From positions 14,350,479 to 14,414,478 of the forward strand of contig NC_092872.1 of NCBI RefSeq assembly GCF_028372415.1: a DNA stretch of 64,000 bases. The letters are read 5' to 3'. Positions 1 through 11,616 of this stretch are shown here, in pieces. The translations under genes were made by a program, and so were the position numbers. The first letter of the stretch is position 1, and each line of letters starts with the position of its first letter. Under the pieces are notes generated by a model. It had not been told where the DNA came from. It saw only the letters and a list, made by a program, of their open reading frames with translations, and searched no databases. Source of the stretch: Notamacropus eugenii. Lineage: Eukaryota > Chordata > Mammalia > Diprotodontia > Macropodidae.

Positions 1-213
1 AAAGACAAATCATTCAGGACACGGGTGGTCTCTGGTGATTCAGGGGAAGGAAGATGTTGGCATTGAGAAGGTACTGTCACTACCTGCTCTGAGTCTCTGA
101 ACAAGTCCTTTCCTTCTCTGAACTTCACTTTCTTTCTTTGTAAAATGTAGAAAAATCATAATGTGTCATCTTTCTGAACCCTTTCAGTATTGAAATCCTG
201 GGACTTCTACTTT
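1..213. other. Left-edge stretch with a weak MIR-like piece
   Basis: No gene is seen. About 90-160 resembles the part of a MIR that precedes its conserved 'gtaaaatg' motif (fast-cycling CT-rich run, then tttgtaaaatgtag). It is too short and diverged for a firm call. Confidence 0.3.
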
Positions 214-214
214 G

Positions 215-435
215 GAGAGGCAACTTGGCATAGTGAATTTGGAATCAGCTAGACCTAGTTTTAAATCCTAACTCGGCTATGCAATAGCAAATTGGGCAAA
301 TTACTTGACCTTTTTAGCCTTGAGTTTCCTCACCTGTAAAATGGGGATAATTTACACTACCTACCTCCCAGGTGTTCTGAAGACAGCACCTTGGGAATCA
401 TCAATGCTATGGAGACCATTATTATTTTAACTTCC
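215..435 (+). repeat. MIR/CORE-SINE, sense
   Basis: The order of landmarks matches a MIR-type SINE: a box-like head with 'ggaatcagctagacctag', then 'gggcaaattacttgacc', 'cctcacctgtaaaatgggg', and an AT-rich tail with 'ctacctcccaggtgttc'. It is clearly old and diverged. The short ORF overlapping it is chance. Confidence 0.75.
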
Positions 436-1726
436 ATCTACATTAGCATCTGTTACATCTGCTCACTGCTTTCTCCTTCATTTTCTGGAGGTTGGATAGG
501 AAAGATAGAAATGGTGGGGCTTGGTGAGGAAAGTCAAAAAACAAAATTGGAGAGTCCTGAGAGGGTGCAAGCCCCAGTAAGAATTGTAAAAGGGAAGGGA
601 ATGTTTTATATTTCTACCTATGAGGATATGCACTTCTGGGTATTGAACTTATAATATACCTTCAGGAGATGGTTACTCTTTTAGTTTGACTCCCCCCCAC
701 ACCCAGCCCCACTTCACTAGTCTGGCAGCAATATAAAAAAAAAATCAGAGGTCAATGAGAAACGATACGGAGCAGCAGACTCCCTTCCACGTTCACAATC
801 TTTTACTAGGTCCATGGGTAAGCACATATGGCTATGGTACATAGAAGATGTTGAGATGGCATGGACCACAGAACCTCTGGGGATCAACTTCCAGATGCCA
901 TGGACCTCAGGTTTCAGTTGATGATGAGCCAGGAAGTGAATGTAATCCCTGCAGGAAGTAGTGAGATGGGTGCACAGGACAATGATGACATACCAAAGCC
1001 TTCTCCACATCTCTGCTATATTGCTGAGACCAAGTATGCCTTGGGATATGTTTGTCTGATTGATGACAGCACAAAAGGAGAAGCATTAGAAGGTTCAAAA
1101 TAATATAATTGGCCATGATTTACTCACCTACTGGGATAAGAATGCTTAGACTTCCACTTTCCATTTCATTTAGTAAGTGTATTCTAATCCATATGTGATT
1201 GAATTATCCTTTCCGATCACATTGATGGGGAAAGCAATTACAATCCTGTAGGAATGCAGACTAACACCATTGAAGAGATTTATGAATTGCAGTCATTTAT
1301 ATCCCCGGACAGAAAGCCAGGGAGGCAAGGGGGGAGGGAGGAAGGGATTAGTGGAGGGAAAGGGCCAGCTCTGCTGTAAACTCATCATGCAGATATGTAG
1401 GGGACTGGAACTGCCTCATTGTACACTGAGCAAATTGGTAGTGAGCAAATCTGCTCCACTGAAACCTGGGAGCATGCATAGGGCAAGTTAGAGCAACTTG
1501 GTCTTAGACTGTCACCTGGTGACACATACAGATATTGCACCTCCAATATTTATTCCAAACATGTCCCCTAGAGGCACATGAAGTTTAGGTTGCCTTTGTG
1601 GGCACATGTACTTTATCAAACAGTAGATTACAATAGTCGTTGACTACTGTGTCTTGTGTACCCAACCTATTCCACCACTCTATTCCACATGCACTTTATA
1701 AGTACTGTACTTTATTTTTATTTGCA
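436..1726. other. No recognisable feature
   Basis: No exon, RNA gene or repeat family is recognised. Overlapping open frames lie on both strands near 717-1116, but none has a recognisable domain, splice context or codon bias. Confidence 0.5.
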
Positions 1727-1752
1727 CTTTCTTCTTCTTCTTCTTCTTCTTC

Positions 1753-1785
<33 letters not shown>

Positions 1786-1808
1786 GTCATCATCATCGTC
1801 ATCATCAC
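1727..1808. repeat. Compound trinucleotide microsatellite (CTT)n(CAT)n
   Basis: An uninterrupted CTT run passes directly into a CAT run, which is broken only by two CGT units. It creates low-complexity frames (poly-Ser, poly-Leu/His) at 1640-1877 that are not genes. Confidence 0.97.
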
Positions 1809-2429
1809 TTTTACTGTTGTTATTTCTTGGGTGTGTATGCAAAGAGAAGTAAGGAACTTAGCCAGTTACCGGACTGATTTGATGCCTTTTGGCATGAGAT
1901 AGCCAAACACAGAGGCCAAACTAAAATAACTTTGGTTAAAATTATGGAAGTTGTTCCTTCTCTCTTCAAATGAGTATCTTTTCTATGTTAGAAAGACATT
2001 TAAAAAAAAAACACACATCTTTATTGATGTTTATTCCTATGTCAGTCATTTCTGGAAATACTCTCTCCCCACCTTACTCCAAACTGACCCTCCTTTCTAA
2101 CAAAGAAAAACAGCTAAGCAAAAATCTTGATCCAATACGGATGCCTACCACATTCTGCCCTACAAGTGCCCTGCTTTTCTGCCAAGAAGACAAAGGAATG
2201 CTTTTTCATCTGTTCTCTAAGGCAATTACTGGTTTTCCAGTTGATCAACTTGGCTTCCTTTTAACAAGCTTTTCATTAACCTTATTATAATCATTCCACA
2301 GACTATCTTTTGGTTTTACATATTTTACTCTGCATCTGTTTACACAAATCTAAAAGATAGTTTCTTTCTATGTCAGATGTCAGAAAAAGGAGCAAGTTTG
2401 GGAACTAAAGATAATGAGTTTGTTTGGGG
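1809..2429. other. No recognisable feature
   Basis: AT-rich DNA with an A9 run near 2000. One 106-codon open frame (1970-2290) has no recognisable domain and no splice or promoter context. Confidence 0.45.
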
Positions 2430-2860
2430 ATGTGTTGAATTTGAGGTAGGGGTGTTAACATCCAAATGGGATTATCTCGTAGGCAGTTGGAGGTGTGGGT
2501 CTAGCACTCAGAAGAGATATCAGAACTAGAGATAAGGAAGTCATCTGCATATAGTATCAGAAATGTAGAGCTAGAAAGGACCTTAATGATCATCTCATCC
2601 AAATCCTTCATTTTACAGCTGAGGAAACTGAGGCCCAGAGAGGTTAAGTGACTTGCCCAAAGTCACATAGCAACTGACAGAGTCAGGATCCAAACGTTGG
2701 TCCTCTGGCTCCATTTCCAAGCAGTCTTTCCACTGTACCATGATGCTATGTTTGAAGTCATAGGAATGAACAAGATGGCCAACAGAGATGGAACAGAAAA
2801 AGAAAGGTCAAGGGCAAATTCTTAAGGAGCACCCACTTTTAGAAGTCTAACCTTGCGGAA
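2430..2860 (-). repeat. L2 LINE fragment, antisense, split by a MIR
   Basis: The segments 2430-2560 and 2755-2860 read as consecutive parts of the antisense L2 3' region (motifs 'gtaggcagttggaggtg', 'tcatctgcatatag', then 'aaggagcaccca'). The same motifs recur in the larger antisense L2 at 47.5-49.3 kb. The interrupting block is a separate MIR, so the L2 was there first. Confidence 0.65.
2575..2755 (-). repeat. MIR SINE, antisense, nested in L2
   Basis: This is the reverse complement of a MIR: 'cattttacagctgaggaaac', 'gaggttaagtgacttgccc', 'aaagtcacatagcaactgac'. It lies between two pieces of one antisense L2. Confidence 0.8.
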
Positions 2861-3039
2861 CCTGTTGGGCCCACCCGTACCTGTGCTGTACCATTCTATC
2901 CCTAGACATACTGTGAGAAGCAAGTATAGTACTGAGTGAAGAGTCTGACCTATATGGTATTTGATAAATAACTTTTTGTGAGGTCCTCCTCTGTCTTTAT
3001 CTTACTGTTCTTTGTCAGTTATGTTTGGTGGGATGAAAA

Positions 3040-3415
3040 CCCTAGAAGAGAAGAGACCACTCACATTTGTTCAGTCTGTCAGTGCTGTTTTCCTGCTGGT
3101 CCCTCATGCCTGGAACATTTCTTCCTAGAATGTTCCTCCTACTGATTTCACTAGCTTCCTGATAAGTCCCAACTAAAATTCCTTCTTTTATTGGAAGACT
3201 TCCTCAGCCCTCTAAATTCTAGAGCCTTCCCTCTGTTAATTAGTTCCTTTTTATCTGGCTCACAGCTTGCTTTGCATATAATTGTTTGCATGCTGACTCC
3301 CCCTTTAGATTATAAACTCTTTTGGGGATTGCCATTTGCTTCTTTTTATATCCCCAGCACTCAGCATAATGCCTGGCATATAGTAGATGTTTAATAAATG
3401 CTTATTGATTGATTA
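3040..3415 (+). repeat. L2 LINE 3' end, sense
   Basis: Sense L2 landmarks appear in order: 'ctcatgcctggaacatttc', 'agattataaactcttttggg', 'atccccagcactcagcataa', 'tgcctggcatatagtagatg', and the terminal 'ataaatgcttattgattgatt'. The short ORF inside is an L2 relic. Confidence 0.85.
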
Positions 3416-3545
3416 AGATTTTACTAAGTACCAAGCGTTGTGCTAAGTTAATTTCAGTGTTTGTACAAAGTCAACCAAGCAAGTCAGTCCCTATGCTTAA
3501 GGAGCTTATGTTCTAAGGCAGAAAAGATAACACATAAAGCAGAGA
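3416..3545 (-). repeat. L2 LINE 3' end, antisense
   Basis: The sequence begins 'tactaagtaccaagcgttgt' and continues 'agtccctatgcttaaggagc'. This is the start of an antisense L2, placed head to tail against the preceding sense copy. Confidence 0.6.
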
Positions 3546-3869
3546 GAGAAAGGGGGCAGGCAGGGAAAAGAAAGGCTGGAGAAGGAAGCCTGCTAGCTAA
3601 GAGGTACCCTGGGAGACAGGAACATTGTTGGAGGCTGTAAATGCATGTTTTGTACCCAGCTAAACCTATTCACTTGCCTCAGATTTAATGCCCACAGGCC
3701 TATTTTTATTTTCATAATGAAGTATAATTTCTTTCTGCTCAGACCTTGCAAACATAATTAGTTCCTTGCGCTTAGGCTGGAAAGACAAATTACCACCATG
3801 CTTATTCAGGCTTCATCCAAACATATTTTGGAAAACAGAAAAGCTTTTAATTGGCTATCTACTCACCTG

Positions 3870-4120
3870 AATGATAATAGCTAACATTTTCATAGCTAAA
3901 TTTCTTTCCTAGTTGACATCTGTATACCACCTTGAGGATTTACGAAGTCTTCCAATAGCCTTGGGAGGTAGGTAGCTCAAGCATCATCTCCAATTTACAG
4001 ACATGGAAACTGAGTCTCAGAGATGGAAAATGACTTGCCTAGGTTTCTGAGGTGACGCAGTCAAGACTCACATCAACATCTTCTCATGCAAAGTTTCATG
4101 TTTTGTTTTGTTTTTCCCAC
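3870..4120 (-). repeat. MIR SINE, antisense
   Basis: 'ttacagacatggaaactgag', 'aaaatgacttgcctaggttt' and an upstream 'taatagctaacattttcata' are those of an antisense MIR-type element. Confidence 0.65.
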
Positions 4121-4134
4121 TGTATCATGCTACT

Positions 4135-4330
4135 TCTCAGAAAATCATAGATTTAGAGCTACAAGGCATCTTAGAGGCCACTGAGTCCAACATGTCCACT
4201 TTATAGATGAAGTAGCAATGGTTCAGAGATTTGATCAGCGTCACACAGTTAGTGTCTGGGGGCAGATTTCCTCCTGACTCCAAATCCAATGCTCTCTCCA
4301 ATGTTCCACCTAGCTGCCTGTGCTGCCACA
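4135..4330 (-). repeat. Short CORE-SINE, antisense
   Basis: It starts with 'atagatttagagctacaagg' and ends with 'tccacctagctgcctgtgc', the reverse complement of the marsupial SINE head. It is diverged from the younger SINE that follows. Confidence 0.6.
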
Positions 4331-4408
4331 AGCCCAATTTTGACCTTAAGATCCTGTTTTTAACCATTAGGAACATTTCAGATTCACTTACTAGCTGCAT
4401 AGCTATGA

Positions 4409-4715
4409 AGGGCAGCTAGGTGATACAGTGGATAAAGCAGGAGTCAGGAGGATCTGAGTTCAAATCTCACCTCAGACACTTGACACTCACTAGCTGTGTG
4501 ACCTTGGGCAAGTCACTTAACCCCAATTGCCTCATCCTGGGCCATCTCCAGTCATCCTGATGAATATCTGGTCACTGGATTCAGATGGCTCTGGAGGGGA
4601 ATGAGGCTGGTGACCTGCACAGCCCTCCTTCACTCAAAACAAAGTCAAGTGCAAGTCATGTCATCATTTCTCTGATGGCATGGTCTTCTTCAGCAACGAA
4701 GGACGAACACACACA
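4409..4715 (+). mobile_element. Marsupial SINE with RTE-like tail, complete with TSD
   Basis: The head 'gggcagctaggtgatacag' is followed by a tRNA/CORE-like body (agctgtgtgaccttgggcaa) and an extended 3' part ending in 'tggtcttcttcagcaacgaa'. That end resembles an RTE/BovB LINE 3' tail. A perfect 12-bp target-site duplication, gcatagctatga, flanks it at 4397-4408 and 4716-4727. The copy at 48529-48844 is nearly identical, so this subfamily is fairly young. Confidence 0.93.
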
Positions 4716-4924
4716 GCATAGCTATGAGCAAGTCATCTATCTTCTCTGGGACTCTGCTTCCTCAGCTAGAAGGTAGGGATGATACTTGGGTTCTCTACTT
4801 CACTAGGTCATTATAAGGAGGGAGCTTTATACATCTTCATGTATTACATGTGTAATACGTTATTAATTACTCGCTTAAATTTCTCTATCTACTTATATTA
4901 CACGACATTTTTAGGAAGCTCTAA

Positions 4925-5185
4925 CTATAGAAATAACATTGTTTGAGGTACCTCATAGCACTGTTGCTCAGTTGTCTCAGTAATGGGGTTTTCTTGGCAT
5001 ATACTTGGAGTGCTTTGTCCTTTCCTTCTCCAGCTCATTTGACAGATGAGGAAACTAAGGCAAACAGGGTTAAGTGACTTGACCAGAGTCATACAGCTAG
5101 TAAGTGTCTGAAGGCCATATTTGAACTCAGGTCTTCCTGACTCCAGGCTTAGCACTTTATCCACAGTGCCACCTCACTGCCTTGC
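4925..5185 (-). mobile_element. Marsupial SINE, antisense
   Basis: Reverse complement of the SINE with the short RTE-type tail: 'cactgttgctcagttgtctc' at the left, 'cagatgaggaaactaaggca' in the middle, 'cacagtgccacctcactgcc' at the right. Confidence 0.85.
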
Positions 5186-5189
5186 TCAT

Positions 5190-6565
5190 AGCATTAATAT
5201 TAGGCATAAAATAAGAAAATGCACTCTTTCTTGCCAATTCATGACTGGAGGAGGAGATCCAGTTCAGAGTTTGAGGTAATGAGGGTTTCCCTATAGACTG
5301 GGATTCCACAGACCCTTGCAAGTTTTGATGGATAGATTTCATGGGGACTATGAACTGAGACAGGGAAAGAACATCTTTATTTTCATTTATATCTCACTAA
5401 AATTTAACATTTCTTTCCATTATGAATATAGGCAACAAAATGTTATTCTGAGAAGGGGCTAGTTAGGCTTCTCAGATTGCCACGTGGGATCCATGCTTTA
5501 CAAAGTTAAGAATTCCTACTAGAGATGGTGATTTCCTCCAAATGCTCCAGTTTTCTGATTTCAAAGTGCTCATTTTTACAATGCCCCCACCCCAAACATT
5601 ACAGAGCCTCCTAGATGGGATCCATAATCACTCAAAAGAGTTTATCATAACTACCTATGCAAGAAAAACCAAATGGCTAAAAGAATGTCTATGGTCCAGA
5701 CTACAACCTATAAAGTCCAGTATATATCAGAGACACAGTGCAAATGGACAACAGTGAAATAAACAGCAAAGGAAGTATGGATTGCATTGCCTTTGATAAA
5801 TATCAAAGGTCTTTTCATGTCCTTTAAACTTCTTGTAAAAACAAAGACTCGTCTTTCCAATACCAGTATTCATCCAGTGTTGTATGCCAATGAGTAATGA
5901 TGAGTTACAGTTTTCAAATAACTGAAATTAAGGCTCACTCAAAAGAAAATGAAGAGGCATGGGATGTTCATGAATGGGATACAGTGTGTAACAAATCGGG
6001 AATGGTGACGAACTGAAATAAAGTATGTTGTGAAAAAAAATGTATGGGCAGAAGAAGAATTGGGCTGGTCCCAATGAGAGTGAGTGATAACCAATGAAAA
6101 GCCCTCAACACACTGGGTAGATCCCCTGTGGAGAACTTGTGGGGTGACTGTTCAAGTGTGGAGGGATTATAATATGTGCCCCCAAGAGGCAAATCAATGA
6201 GACCACAGATCCATAGTTGAGTCTCCACCTATACCTCAGTCCTGACCACTGTAGTTTAGAATCCTGGCAAAGTTGGAGAGTCATTCACAAGACCCTGAGT
6301 TCTAAGGTTGCTTCCAGGCTAGCGATGTTCTTTACAATATGTCTCCCTCTTCACCTAGCCAACGGTCTGAGGATCACATCCAAATTTCCAGCATCTCAGA
6401 ACCTCTGTGATAAACTCACTTGCCATCTGCTGTAAACAACAAAAAGAAAATGAAAACGGGAGGGGACTCTGGCAGTCATGCAATGGTTCTGCTTCTTTGT
6501 CCCAGAGGGTTTTTCTTGGGACTGAGTAAAAGGCTTATTATCCTTGGGAAGTGAGAAGGAAACAA
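5190..6565. other. Possible old RTE/LINE debris; no gene
   Basis: No exon is recognised. One frame in 6030-6130 faintly resembles the C-terminal end of RTE LINE ORFs, but stops and shifts break it. The rest is unassigned. Confidence 0.25.
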
Positions 6566-7594
6566 TAAAGGGAGACTAGCCAAGACAACAGAGTAAGAAG
6601 CAGTACAGCCCAGGTCCCCCCTACAACATCTCCAACAATAATCTAAGAATATGGTATGGATCTAAATAAGAACCTGGTAGTAATCAGGAAATCAAAGGAG
6701 AAAGTATAGCAAATCATATTTTTAACCCAAGATCACAAATCTGACCTAGAGGCAAATGGCCAAGGCAAGATCTGTGGAACAGTGGGAAGCTGGGATTACA
6801 GACTCGGTATCCGGAGCTAGGAAAGTTGTGCAGACACATCCAGATTTGACTGGGGACTCAACCCCCTGCCCAGGCCAACAGGGAGGTGCCTCCCAGAGGA
6901 GTCTGGAGGGTAGATTCAGCACCTTAAGCCCCAAGTCTAAGTTTGTCCAGAGCAGATCCTGGACTCAGAACATCAGCTCCAAGTCTACTAGAAGAGTCTT
7001 TCTGGGAACACAGCCTCAGTCCCCAGAAGCCTGAATTAGGTATTGCTAAAGTAGGCCAGCAACACCAGGACACCCAGGCCTGGGTGTCAGTCACCAACAC
7101 CACCACCACCCACCCAGAACTACAGCAAAGTGTCTCTGAGAGCTGCCAGAATTGCAGACTCAGACCCTAGAGTTCCCAGCTAGGCCAACAACACCAGGTT
7201 TCTTAAAGCAGGTTTCTGGAAAAATAACTAAACGGAAAACAAAGTAGAATTATTGGGAGATGCCCAAGACACAAGACTAAAAGGGTAGAATAATCCCAAA
7301 ATTCCTGCAAGGAAAGACTTAACAGAAAATATAGTTTATTCATAAGGTCAATTAGAATTCCCTGAAGAAATGATACAGGAGTTTAAAAATTGGTTTTAAA
7401 ATGATATTATAGATTAAATGAAAGGGATAAAGGAAAGAATTACAAAAGAAATGAGAGCTATAGAGGAAAGACATGGAAAGAGAATCAATAGCTTAGCAAA
7501 AGAGGTACAAAAACCTTACTCAAATAATAGACTCCCTGAAAATAAGAATGGACCAAGCAGAAGTTAATGGCTCCATAAGTCAATAAGAAATATT

Positions 7595-7981
7595 TTGCTG
7601 GTATTTTATTTTTCCAATTACATGTAAAAAATTTCAACATTCACTTTTACAAAATTTTCAGTTCCAAATTTTTCTCTTCTCCCTCCTATTCCTTCTTTCT
7701 AAAACTATAAGCAGTTTGATATAGGCTATATATATGCAATCATATATAAATATATTTCTCTATTAGTCATCTTATGAAAGAAGAAACAGACCAAAAGGAA
7801 AAAAAATGAAAAAAATAAAATGAAAAATAGTATTCTTTAATCTGCACTGAATCCATCAGTTCTTTCTCTGGATGTGGATATCATTTTTCACCATGAGTCC
7901 TTTGTAATTGTCTTGGATCACTGTATTGCTGAGAACTAAGTCATTCATAGCTGAGCATCACACAGTGTTATTGTTACTGTG
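7595..7981 (-). mobile_element. 5'-truncated L1, antisense, with 16-bp TSD
   Basis: It matches the antisense 3' end of marsupial L1 ('cagttctttctctggatgtg', 'cattgctgag'-type motifs). It is bounded by a perfect 16-bp duplication, gtcaataagaaatatt, at 7579-7594 and 7982-7997. Removing it rejoins the HAL1-like ORF1 segment, so it is a younger insertion into that element. Confidence 0.92.
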
Positions 7982-8687
7982 GTCAATAAGAAATATTAAA
8001 ACAAAGTCAAAGGATTGAAAAATAGATTATGTAAAATAACTCCTATCAAAAATGACTGACTTGAAAACAGATGTAGGAGAGATAATTTGAGAATAATTGA
8101 CCATGACCGAAAAAATGAATATATTTCAAGAAATCATGCAAGAAAACTAACTAGAACTCTTAGACCAGAGAGGAAAATAGAAATAGAATTTACCAGTCAT
8201 TCCTTCTGAAAGAACCCCAAAAGTAAAAACTCCCAAGATTGTCATAGCCAAAGTCTAGACTTTCCAGATTCAAGAAAAAACTGCTTCAAGCAGCCAAAAA
8301 GAAAGAGTTCAAGTACTGAGGAGTCACAATCAGGATTACGTAAGACCTAGCAACCATCATTATAAAGGAGTCAAGAGCATGAAATATAATATTCCAAAGG
8401 CTTATAACTATGAATAAGTTACCCAGAAAAATTAAGTATTACCTTAGAGGAAAAAACAGATTTTTAATGAAACAGAAGACTTCCAAGCATTCCTAATGAA
8501 AAGACTAGAACTGACTAGAAATTTTGATATTCAAATGTGGAATAAAAAGAAGCATGAAAAAAGTATGTACAAGAGAGAAATTGGGAAAGATTTTATAAGG
8601 ATGAAGTACTTGCATTCTAATGGGGAAGATGATACAATCATCTTCTTTAATGTCAGCAGGGTCATAGGAGGAGTGAAATAAGATGGA

Positions 8688-8830
8688 TGGCAGGGTAGCT
8701 AGGTGACACAGTGGATCAAGCATCAACCCTGGAATCAGGAGGACCTGAGTTCAAATCTGACTGCAGACACTTACTAGCTGTGTGACCCTGGGCAAGTCAC
8801 TTAATTCTAATTGCCTCAAAAAAAAAAAAA
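8688..8830 (+). mobile_element. Marsupial SINE (short form), sense
   Basis: Head 'gcagggtagctaggtgacac', body 'actagctgtgtgaccctggg', and a run of A at the end. The 8-bp aagatgga at 8680-8687 and 8829-8836 is a likely target-site duplication. It lies inside the HAL1-like element, just after the ORF1 remnant. Confidence 0.9.
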
Positions 8831-9494
8831 GATGGAGGACTTGGGAGTGATTTGGTTTATGTTTTGATTATTTAAAAGAAAAAAGGAAAGGGAAAGGGCA
8901 GGATATATTAGGGTAGAAAAGAAGGACAAATGAGGAAGACATACCACATAATTGGAGGGTACAAGTAGAAGTCGATACAGATAAGGGATGGAGGGTGAGC
9001 AGGTACAATTTGAACCTCACGTTGAACTGGAGAAGTAAAGAAGAAGAAGAACCATTTACACTAAAAAAGCAACAAGGTAAAAAAAAGGATTGTAAAAAAC
9101 TTAAGAACTCTGATCAATACAATCCAGAAGACCTCCTGACAGAGATGGAATGGATTAGATACATGGGGTAAGACACATTTTGGGACATGGTCAATGTGGG
9201 AATTTCTTTTGCTTGACTGTGCGTATTTGTTGTAGGGATTTTGTTTTTCTTTTTTCCAATAAGGAAAAAGAGGTGGATCGAAATGAGGGTAGATGGCTAT
9301 TAATTGAAAAAAAGTTTAATTAAAATAAATTTCAAAATAAAATAGTTTAGCAAACAATAACCACAAAATGAAAACAACATGGATGACTATGGTGCTATCA
9401 GTGTCTGGCATTGACCTGATAACTTTTCTCTGGATATGACTCAGATATGGCTCTGAGGAGGACCAGAAAGACACAAAGTACCACTGAATCCTCT

Positions 9495-9605
9495 TGCTTA
9501 ATCACTTAACAAGCATTTATTGAGTTCTTGTTATGCATTAGGCACTTGTGAGACACTGGAAATAAAAATACAAAAGCGAAACAGTCGTTATCTTCAAGAA
9601 TGATC
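9495..9605 (-). repeat. L2 3' end, antisense
   Basis: 'aacaagcatttattgagttc' and 'gttatgcattaggcact' are the reverse complement of the L2 3' terminus, followed by 'gttatcttcaagaatg'. Confidence 0.6.
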
Positions 9606-10639
9606 ATCATCTTGATGGTGGATCCTCTAGAGGTCAAGTAAGCAAGAAGTATAAGTTCCAAGATGGTACTCCTGGCAGGAAAAAAACTCCTTCATTAGCT
9701 TTCTTTGGTTCTTTTTTCTGACCTGTTCAAAAAACACCTACTCATACTATAGTTTTCAGTTTTCATTGGGACTTTAGATCTCTCATATTAGGTAGCTACT
9801 GTAGACCTAGCACAGTCTGGGGGAGATACAGAGAATAGCTTAAAAGTAGTCCTCTGTCCTTACAATCCAGTTATCCAAAGGCATACTCCTTTGGTTGTTA
9901 ACAGTTGCTCTCAAGTTCCCATCCGTGATCCCATCAATTTAGAAGTTCTCTTCAAAGATAAAGATTGAAAACCATCCATTCCCTGCCATCCCACTTGGCT
10001 CTTGTCTAGTGTTTTCCAAAATTCACCATAAGGGAAAAAATAAATAAATAAATAAAATTCACCGTAAGGGGACTGTGTGATTGCTGGAGGCTTTCTTTCC
10101 TTTCCCCCAACATCATGGTGGTACCAATGGAACATTGGCTGACTGCCTATCCCATAGTCCCTTACCTTCACCATTTAACCAGCCTATCTTCTCATCTTAT
10201 CATACGTTTCCTTGATGACTTCTTTAACTCCTGTTCAATTTCAAAGTTCCTCATTGAATGTAAGTTGCAGCCTGCTCACACCCTCCATTTCTGTTTGTAT
10301 GTTACTCATTTCAAATTCTTCACATATGGTAGTATTCTGTGTCTTGCAGTCATATAGCAACACCAGTAGAACATCACTATTAAAAAGATGGACTTTTCTT
10401 TTCCCAGGAAGGTTGGGGTCATTAAAGGAGCTTTATAGTTTCCCAAAGGCATTCCAGCCCACTGTCTACCTATTTAAATCTAGACTCATCACTGAGAAAT
10501 TGGTGGCAATAGTAGGATAATGGCTTTGAATGAAAACATTTCTGACCCTCATATTTTTATCCCTGGTAAATATTGGAAAAAATTACCAAGAGCCCTTCAC
10601 CATCGTAGCTACTTTCTTCTCCAGTTTGTGAACCACTTT
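9606..10639. repeat. Mostly unassigned; contains an unidentified repeat copy
   Basis: No gene is seen. About 10325-10410 ('gtcatatagcaacaccag...', 'tattaaaaagatgg') is also found, diverged, at 56150-56230, so it belongs to an interspersed family I cannot name. (AAAT)n lies near 10040. Confidence 0.4.
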
Positions 10640-10835
10640 ACAGACATCTTACTTAAATCACACAATGGCCCTGGTAGGTAGGTATTACCCCCACTTGACA
10701 GATGAAGAAACTAAAGTTCAGAAAGGTGGGGACTTGCTCATGATGGCACAGCTAGTGGGTGTTAAAGGGAGGATTTGAGCCCCGCTCTCCCTGACTCCAA
10801 CAGCATAATCTACTATGCTATTGTGATTATTTCGG
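10640..10835 (-). repeat. MIR SINE, antisense
   Basis: 'cttgacagatgaagaaacta', 'ggggacttgctcatgatggc' and 'ctgactccaacagcataatc' follow the antisense MIR order. Confidence 0.7.
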
Positions 10836-11365
10836 GAAGCCTTAAATACCATCTCTATGACTGTTGTGACATGGGGCCTCAAACTGTCCGATGATGCCCC
10901 AGCCTGAACAGAAGTTCCAGGAACTCACTGTTTGGTCCTATGTGGCACAGGGAGGTCAATGGGATTCAAGAGCTTTTCTACAAAGTGATGCACAAACCAA
11001 ATTATTCATAACTCCACTCTGCCTCCCACCCTGCCCAGCACAAGCTACTTCAATTCTCAGCCCAGTGAACAAGAGGCCAAGTGTCCACTCAAAAAGCAAC
11101 TGGCACAAAGACCCTCTGGGGTTTGGGTAGTTCTATTTTGCCTGGGTGTACTCCAGGCTTGTTCATTAGTCAAAGACTGTAGGACTTGAATGTGTATATC
11201 TTTAGACTAAAAACTCGCAGTCCTGACAGGTTGTGATTTAGATTTCTTTAAACGCTGAAATGCTTCACAATAATATCCCAGAGATCAGAAGACTTCAATA
11301 TCGGCCCTAGAAATGACAACGGAAATGTGAACTGGTAAGAGAAATTAAGGAGTTTTAGCTTACCA
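10836..11365. other. No recognisable feature
   Basis: No gene or repeat is recognised. A 79-codon open frame at 10891-11130 shows no conserved motif. Confidence 0.4.
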
Positions 11366-11616
11366 GGGGCAGCTAGGTGGCACAGTGGTTAAAGGGCTGG
11401 ACTTTGACTCAGGAAGACCAGAGTTCAACTCCAGCCTCAGACACTTACTTATTAGCTGTGTGACCCTAGGCAAGTTACTTAACCCTCTTTGCCTCAGTTT
11501 TCTCATCTGTAAAATGAGCTGAAGAAGGAAGCAGCAAAGCACTCCAGTATCTTTGCCAAGAAAACCACAGAGGGGATCAAGAAGAGTTGAGCACAGCTGG
11601 AAATGACTGAACAGCA
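11366..11616 (+). mobile_element. Marsupial SINE with BovB/RTE-type tail, sense
   Basis: 'ggggcagctaggtggcacag' head, 'agctgtgtgaccctaggcaa' and 'tttctcatctgtaaaatgag' in the body, then a tail of the form 'caagaagagttgagcac...gactgaacagcaa'. The tail resembles the RTE/BovB 3' end. Confidence 0.9.

Larger units (their letters stand above)
6570..9350 (+). mobile_element. HAL1-like (ORF1-only L1) element, sense, degenerate
   Basis: The layout is a GC-richer leader (about 6570-7200), a decayed ORF1 (about 7330-8520), and then directly an L1-type 3' UTR (about 8830-9350) ending in an A-rich tail. The ORF1 part shows the coiled-coil-like stretch with 'gaaagggataaaggaaagaa' and the conserved C-terminal domain (region 8150-8500). 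No reverse-transcriptase ORF2 lies between ORF1 and the 3' UTR, which is the HAL1 design. Stops and frameshifts make it inactive. It hosts two later insertions, an L1 and a SINE. An ordinary L1 with ORF2 deleted is the main alternative. Confidence 0.65.

Noticed and set aside
1640..1877. Poly-Ser and poly-His open frames
   Set aside because: They are translations of the (CTT)n(CAT)n microsatellite.
4409..4715. tRNA gene call from the box-like SINE head
   Set aside because: The tRNA-like part belongs to a repeated SINE with a TSD, not a cloverleaf tRNA gene. No true tRNA was found in the window.
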